Below, in pieces: positions 60,624 through 64,000 of a stretch of DNA of 64,000 bases; the stretch's first letter is position 1, and the number at the start of each line of letters is the position of its first letter. This stretch comes from Paenibacillus sp. FSL H7-0331 (GTDB lineage Bacteria; Bacillota; Bacilli; Paenibacillales; NBRC-103111). The notes beneath the pieces are model-generated. The model was given only the letters and a program-made list of their open reading frames with translations, was not told the DNA's origin and made no database searches. The position numbers and the translations under genes were made by a program. The stretch lies in the NCBI RefSeq assembly GCF_001956045.1, contig NZ_MRTH01000013.1, forward strand, positions 1-64,000, read 5' to 3'.

Positions 60624-61940
60624 TTAAGGTGAGAGCGGATTGGTGGAGTTAGAACGAGCAGGAATCCTGTTCTTTTGCCGATAAATGCTTAAAATGATAC
60701 CAATCGACGCCAACTGAATCAAAGTGAGCATCCCGCCGTTGCTTATAAATGGAATGCTGACTCCAGCAAATGGCAGTACTCCGAAGGACATCAGCATGCT
60801 CCAAATAAATTCAATCGTGAACATGGCAAGGAACCCTTTTACAGCCAGGCTTCCGTACAGATCCGTTACTTTACCTGCTATGCCTGCCAATCTGATCAAG
60901 AATATGAGCGCCAGGACACCGAGGCCGATTCCAGCTACCCATCCCAGACTGTATATTAAATAAGTAAATAGCATCTCGCTCTCTATGGTTGGCAATGGGC
61001 GAATAACAGCGGCAAAGCCATGCCCCCACCAGCCTGCGGAATGAATCGATTGTAGGGATTGTATGATCACATAACCAGAGCCTTTGGGATCGCTATAGGG
61101 ATCCATATAGGCAAAGAAACGTTCGATACGTTGAGCATTAGTTCCAACCGACAGAAAAAATACTATAATCAGTACTGGGACTATGTAACAAAGCAGTTTG
61201 CCTATATGCCTTTGCAGGGATAAGTACATAATACTAAAGCCTGCCAAGTAGATCATCAAGGAAATTAAGGAATTACCGAACCCATACAACACACTTGGTA
61301 TGAGTACATAAACAGCTATTTTTAAGGAAAAGGCCTGTTCTTTCCAGCTGGAAGCCATCATACCGGATAAACTGAGGATGAGCAGAAAAGGGGAAATCGC
61401 CAAAAAATTAGTCCTTATAAAACCAAGTGTAAAATAAGGTGCCCCATTTACCTGCTGTCCGAATAGCAATCCCCAGCCCATGGCCAGCAAAATGATGATA
61501 TATAGAGCCTTCGAGTAGGGAAGCAGCTTCCGATAATCCCAAAAGCACAAGCCCAGCATGCATATGATGCCAATTATCGAATAGGTAATTTTATTCATGA
61601 AAAAGCTGTAATCTCTATAAGAAACCAATTCAACAGCATACATCGCCAGCATCCCGATGCCTATAAAGATCGCGATGAGACCAAGCAGACTCCAATCAAT
61701 CCGTGCTTTGTGCGCTTTGTTCAGTTGGTCACCGACCAGCAGAGGATCGCCCATTTGGCGGATTGCTAGTTCAATCGCCTGTTCCCGCTCAAGACCTGCC
61801 GATATCTGCTCCTCAACCAGCTCTTGGATGTGGCTTTGGAGCTCCAGCTTGATCTCAGGGTGCAATTCCCTCGCACTGACCTGCTTGCACACCTTGTGCA
61901 AATACTGCCTCACGGTTTCATCATATCCGATTTGTTTCAT
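60624..61940 (-). CDS. divergent SEDS protein (FtsW/RodA/SpoVE family) with permease-prefix domain
   Basis: A 438-residue protein. The N-terminal ~75 residues (PEIKLELQSHIQELVEEQIS, then RQMGDPLLVGDQLNKAH) are the helical 'permease prefix' domain. Then about ten TMs follow with SEDS features: SAGWWGHGFAAV, and GVLPFAGVSIPFISNGGMLT near the end. In RodA/FtsW the catalytic Asp lies in HTDF; here the matching segment reads IESEMLF, with Glu for Asp. It is coupled (ATGA) to a PadR regulator. Its role is probably a specialised glycan polymerase or a non-catalytic relative. Confidence 0.8.
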   Translation of the reverse strand: MKQIGYDETVRQYLHKVCKQVSARELHPEIKLELQSHIQELVEEQISAGLEREQAIELAIRQMGDPLLVGDQLNKAHKARIDWSLLGLIAIFIGIGMLAMYAVELVSYRDYSFFMNKITYSIIGIICMLGLCFWDYRKLLPYSKALYIIILLAMGWGLLFGQQVNGAPYFTLGFIRTNFLAISPFLLILSLSGMMASSWKEQAFSLKIAVYVLIPSVLYGFGNSLISLMIYLAGFSIMYLSLQRHIGKLLCYIVPVLIIVFFLSVGTNAQRIERFFAYMDPYSDPKGSGYVIIQSLQSIHSAGWWGHGFAAVIRPLPTIESEMLFTYLIYSLGWVAGIGLGVLALIFLIRLAGIAGKVTDLYGSLAVKGFLAMFTIEFIWSMLMSFGVLPFAGVSIPFISNGGMLTLIQLASIGIILSIYRQKNRIPARSNSTNPLSP

Positions 61941-62266
61941 GCTTGACCCTCCCCAATCACACGGTCAACGGCTGTGCGGAACATATTCCACTCTTGCTGC
62001 TTCGTTTGCAGCTGTTTTCTTCCATTGTCCGTTATGCGATAATATTTTCTTTTGCGGCCTTCCTGTTCGCTCCAGTATGATTCGACGATTTTCTCGGCTT
62101 CCAAGGCGTGTAAAATGGGATATAGGGTTCCTTCCTTGAAGGTGAAAAGACCGCTGGAACGGCTCTCGATTTCTTTGGTCATTTCATAGCCGTACATTTC
62201 CTTGCGCCCAAGAAGGGTCAGGATTAGCATCGCTGTGCTGCCTTTCATTAGCTCTTTGTTAACCAT
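61937..62266 (-). CDS. PadR-family regulator
   Basis: A 109-residue winged-helix protein: MLILTLLGRKEMYGYEMTKE, then FTFKEGTLYPILHALEAEKI, then RKRKYYRITDNGRKQLQTK, the full PadR signature. RBS GAGGAGG. It is translationally coupled to the SEDS gene. PadR genes paired with 'permease prefix' membrane proteins are a conserved theme in Bacillales, in which the repressor controls its own operon. Confidence 0.88.
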   Translation of the reverse strand: MVNKELMKGSTAMLILTLLGRKEMYGYEMTKEIESRSSGLFTFKEGTLYPILHALEAEKIVESYWSEQEGRKRKYYRITDNGRKQLQTKQQEWNMFRTAVDRVIGEGQA

Positions 62267-62451
62267 GGTGCACCTCCTCGTAAATTAAAGTCTTGATAAG
62301 CTGCGCTTAGGGTTCAGCAAAGCTTGCTTTATAAGCATTGAATACCAATGCATCGAATATCTATGTATAGTATAACAGCTGTCTATAAAGCTTTCAAGAG
62401 CGTGCTCGGCAGGGCGACAGAGGCACAATCCAGCTATCTAGAAAGTCTTAT

Positions 62452-62567
62452 AAGAAAAGCTTCTGATCGAAGCCTATTCGGTGAAGATACATTCGTGTTA
62501 TAAATGTAGCTTTTCTTGCGAGATAAGAATCGTTCAGCTTTGCTGAAAACATATAAATTCTTATCTC
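62452..62567 (+). other. two strong RNA-type hairpin structures of unknown role
   Basis: Structure 1: AAGAAAAGC (62452) pairs with GCTTTTCTT (62509), enclosing CTTC-TGATC-GAAG and TACATT/AATGTA hairpins, i.e. a possible three-way junction. Structure 2: GAGATAAGAAT (62520) pairs perfectly over 11 bp with ATTCTTATCTC (62557), enclosing TTCAGC-TTT-GCTGAA. No T run follows either strand. They lie between the PadR operon and the Fur-controlled promoter. Confidence 0.5.
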
Positions 62568-62582
62568 TTAAAAAAACAATAG

Positions 62583-62611
62583 TTGACAATGAGAATGAGA
62601 ACCATTATCAT
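62583..62611 (+). promoter_or_regulatory. sigma-A promoter of the Fur-regulated operon
   Basis: Perfect -35 TTGACA, 17-bp spacer, TATCAT -10 (5 of 6). The spacer and -10 are covered by the first Fur box. Confidence 0.85.
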
Positions 62612-62612
62612 T
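62590..62612 (+). promoter_or_regulatory. Fur box 1
   Basis: TGAGAATGAGAACCATTATCA matches the Fur 7-1-7 pattern (TGATAATNATTATCA) with overlapping half sites, on top of the promoter's -10. Binding would block RNA polymerase when iron is ample. Confidence 0.85.
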
Positions 62613-62625
62613 TAATTGTAGACAA

Positions 62626-62642
62626 GATGAGAACCATTATCA
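62626..62642 (+). promoter_or_regulatory. Fur box 2
   Basis: GATGAGAACCATTATCA repeats the core of box 1 36 bp downstream, near the expected transcription start. Confidence 0.8.
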
Positions 62643-62683
62643 GCTTTAGCTTAAGATCAATCCCAAAAGGAGGATATTCCCTA

Positions 62684-62836
62684 ATGCTGTTACTGCTGTG
62701 TATATTGTTGCCTGTACTGTTTGTAACATTAACGCTGGTTGTATGCTATTGGTGGAGTATGCGGGATTACCATACATATGAGTCATTGGGATTGAAAAGG
62801 AAATTCGCGCGGCGAACGACGAATTCACACAAATAA
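62684..62836 (+). CDS. 50-residue single-pass membrane protein, Fur-regulated
   Basis: A short protein starting MLLLLLCILLPVLFVTLTLV, with one TM and a basic cytosolic tail (LKRKFARRTTNSHK). AAAAGGAGG lies 9 nt before ATG; the longer open frame upstream runs through the Fur boxes and is rejected. It is the first gene of an iron-repressed operon. No family is recognised. Confidence 0.7.
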   Translation: MLLLLCILLPVLFVTLTLVVCYWWSMRDYHTYESLGLKRKFARRTTNSHK

Positions 62837-62865
62837 ACTACAGAATCGTATAGGAGGATAAAGGA

Positions 62866-63177
62866 ATGCCATCGTTATTGGTTGTAGGTGCGGATCATTT
62901 AGGAAATATGCCGGAGCAGCTCGCAAATATCGGTTTTGATGACGTTATGCATTTGTCAGGACGTAAATCTCAATCGGTACGTAAAGGAATACCGGAAAAA
63001 ATAGATGCAGTACTGGTGTTGACTGATTACATTAATCATAATTTAACGAAGGTCATCAAGCAGCAGGCCAAAGACCAGGAATTACCGATTTATTATGCAA
63101 AAAGATCCTGGTGCTCCGTGCAAAAGGCACTTTGTTCCTGCGAGCATGTATGTAAATTCATGGAAAGTCAACAATAG
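62866..63177 (+). CDS. DUF2325 protein, Fur-regulated
   Basis: A 103-residue Rossmann-like protein: SLLVVGADHLGNMPEQLANI, then DDVMHLSGRKSQSVRKGIPE, then VLVLTDYINHNLTKVIKQQA and YYAKRSWCSVQKAL, matching DUF2325. The C terminus adds a Cys cluster (CSCEHVCKF). RBS AGGAGG. Co-transcribed with the small membrane protein under Fur control. DUF2325 has no established function; here iron limitation would induce it. Confidence 0.85.
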   Translation: MPSLLVVGADHLGNMPEQLANIGFDDVMHLSGRKSQSVRKGIPEKIDAVLVLTDYINHNLTKVIKQQAKDQELPIYYAKRSWCSVQKALCSCEHVCKFMESQQ

Positions 63178-63199
63178 ATAACGACAAGCAGCATAACGT

Positions 63200-63230
63200 A
63201 AAGCCCCGATGCATGAATCGGGGCTTTTTT
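63200..63230 (+). terminator. intrinsic terminator of the Fur operon
   Basis: AAAGCCCCGAT, 6-nt loop, ATCGGGGCTTTTTT. Confidence 0.88.
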
Positions 63231-63285
63231 GCTATTTTAATAGGGGTTTTGCTATTAATCATCTTTTAATTATGATAATATGTAA

Positions 63286-63301
63286 TTACGTAAATGCGTA
63301 A
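63286..63301 (+). promoter_or_regulatory. operator-like palindrome upstream of the methyltransferase
   Basis: TTACG-TAAATG-CGTAA, a perfect 5-bp inverted repeat (outer ten bases) in an A+T-rich stretch ~55 bp before the next start. It resembles metal-regulator sites only loosely; the regulator is unknown. Confidence 0.35.
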
Positions 63302-63354
63302 AATAATGATATTATTTTCTGATTGAGAAATTATAAACTAAAGGAGTGATTGGA

Positions 63355-64000
63355 TTGCAGCAGCATGTAAATGCCAATAAAGAACTGATTGTGAGCACTG
63401 ATGATGTCTTGCATATGCTGGATTCTTTTTTGCGTGAAGCTGCTCCTTGGTGGGATGCATTTTATGCTGATCGCACTAGAGATATCCCGTTTTTTGTGGA
63501 TGCACCGGATGAGAATTTGAGAAGTTATTGTGAAACAGGAATGATCCGTCCTTCCCGCGTTCTGGAGCTTGGATGTGGTCCTGGCAGAAATGCGATCTAT
63601 TTGGCACAACAGGGCTGCCATATGGATGCTGTTGATCTTTCACGTGAGGCCATTGATTGGGCTATAGAGAGAGCTCATGCTGCTGCAGTACATATCAATT
63701 TTCAATGTGCAAACCTTTTTGACGCCAATATCGAACCGCAGCATTATGATTTCATCTATGACTCCGGATGTTTTCATCATATTGCACCGCATCGAAGAAT
63801 GGACTTTGTCGAGCTTATCAGAAATGCACTGAAGACTGGGAGTTACTTTGGATTAACCTGCTTTGCTCATGGTGAAGGGTACGGGGCTGAGATTTCGGAC
63901 TGGGAGGTGTATCGCCAAAAAAGCCTGAAGGGCGGGTTGGCCTACACCGAAAAGAAACTCCGGCAAATATTTGCCGATTTTGAGGTAGTTGAATTTCGCA
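63355..64000 (+). CDS. SAM-dependent methyltransferase, 3' end outside the window
   Basis: An open frame from a TTG (AAGGAGTG 6 nt upstream) to the window end, 215 codons so far. It holds a class I methyltransferase: motif I VLELGCGPGRNAIYLAQQG, motif II HMDAVDLSREAIDWAIERA, and post-motif FIYDSGCFHHIAPHRR. N-terminal LREAAPWWDAFYADRTRDIP is typical of the TehB/thiopurine-like subgroup. The substrate is unknown. It is missed by stop-to-stop ORF lists because no stop is inside the window. Confidence 0.8.
   Translation, partial: MQQHVNANKELIVSTDDVLHMLDSFLREAAPWWDAFYADRTRDIPFFVDAPDENLRSYCETGMIRPSRVLELGCGPGRNAIYLAQQGCHMDAVDLSREAIDWAIERAHAAAVHINFQCANLFDANIEPQHYDFIYDSGCFHHIAPHRRMDFVELIRNALKTGSYFGLTCFAHGEGYGAEISDWEVYRQKSLKGGLAYTEKKLRQIFADFEVVEFR

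Noticed and set aside
1..64000. tRNA, rRNA, CRISPR array, attachment sites
   Set aside because: No cloverleaf-type sequence, rRNA segment, regularly spaced repeat array or att-type direct repeat pair was recognised by eye; a tRNAscan or repeat search would be decisive.

Overview
The window looks like a chromosomal segment of a Gram-positive, endospore-former-type bacterium, most likely Paenibacillus or a close relative. The reasons are purine-rich AGGAGG-type ribosome binding sites with frequent TTG/GTG starts, S-layer-homology (SLH) surface proteins, LplA/LplB/YtcP-type sugar ABC transporters next to a membrane-anchored AraC regulator, the bacillithiol genes yojF-bshB2, and LexA and Fur operators of the Bacillus type. 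This is inference from gene content; no rRNA or tRNA gene is present to anchor it.

Layout. (1) 1-4.5 kb: a decayed left boundary. It holds small phage-like genes on the minus strand, an acetyltransferase cut by a complete IS3-family element (1126-2384), an amidase endolysin, remnants of an ISL3-type transposase and of an ExeA/TniB-type transposition ATPase, and a sigma-like activator remnant with an in-frame stop. (2) 4.5-18.9 kb: a LexA box followed by a compact, one-direction contractile tail module: neck terminator, sheath, tube, two chaperones, tape measure, Dit-like hub adaptor, plug, hub, spike, gp25-like wedge, baseplate J, P2 I-like protein, tail fibre, fibre partner, XhlA, holin and glucosaminidase lysin. 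Portal, terminase, capsid and integrase genes are absent, so the best reading is an SOS-inducible phage tail-like bacteriocin (tailocin). (3) 19-26.2 kb: a sugar-related cluster of a DapA-like lyase, a YesS-like AraC regulator, a solute-binding lipoprotein and two permeases. (4) 26.4-38.4 kb: housekeeping and accessory genes (NfeD/SPFH pair, nucleotidyltransferase with a possible leader peptide, acetyltransferase, free-methionine sulfoxide reductase, lipoprotein, membrane proteins, Nudix regulator, MFS exporter, AraC regulator). (5) 38.5-49.9 kb: a broken GH38 mannosidase start, a large SLH-anchored glycoside hydrolase, an RNA methylase, a SolA-type oxidase, OsmC, then yojF-bshB2 running by an ATGA overlap into a second sugar ABC transporter.

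(6) 49.9-51.2 kb is a graveyard of at least three broken genes around a CMD-family gene. (7) 51.2-60.5 kb has a MerR regulator, a 1573-residue SLH protein carrying a DUF2252 kinase-like domain, a tandem pair of TspO-like membrane proteins of which one is broken, and a dihydroorotate-dehydrogenase-like domain fused to a polytopic membrane domain. (8) 60.6-64 kb has a divergent SEDS protein with a PadR regulator, two strong RNA-type hairpins, a clearly Fur-controlled two-gene operon, and the 5' part of a SAM methyltransferase that runs off the window.

The most interesting items are the head-less, LexA-linked tail cassette, the surface protein with a retained kinase-like motif set, the DHOD-membrane fusion with an internal repeat, and the Fur operon with adjacent unexplained structured DNA.
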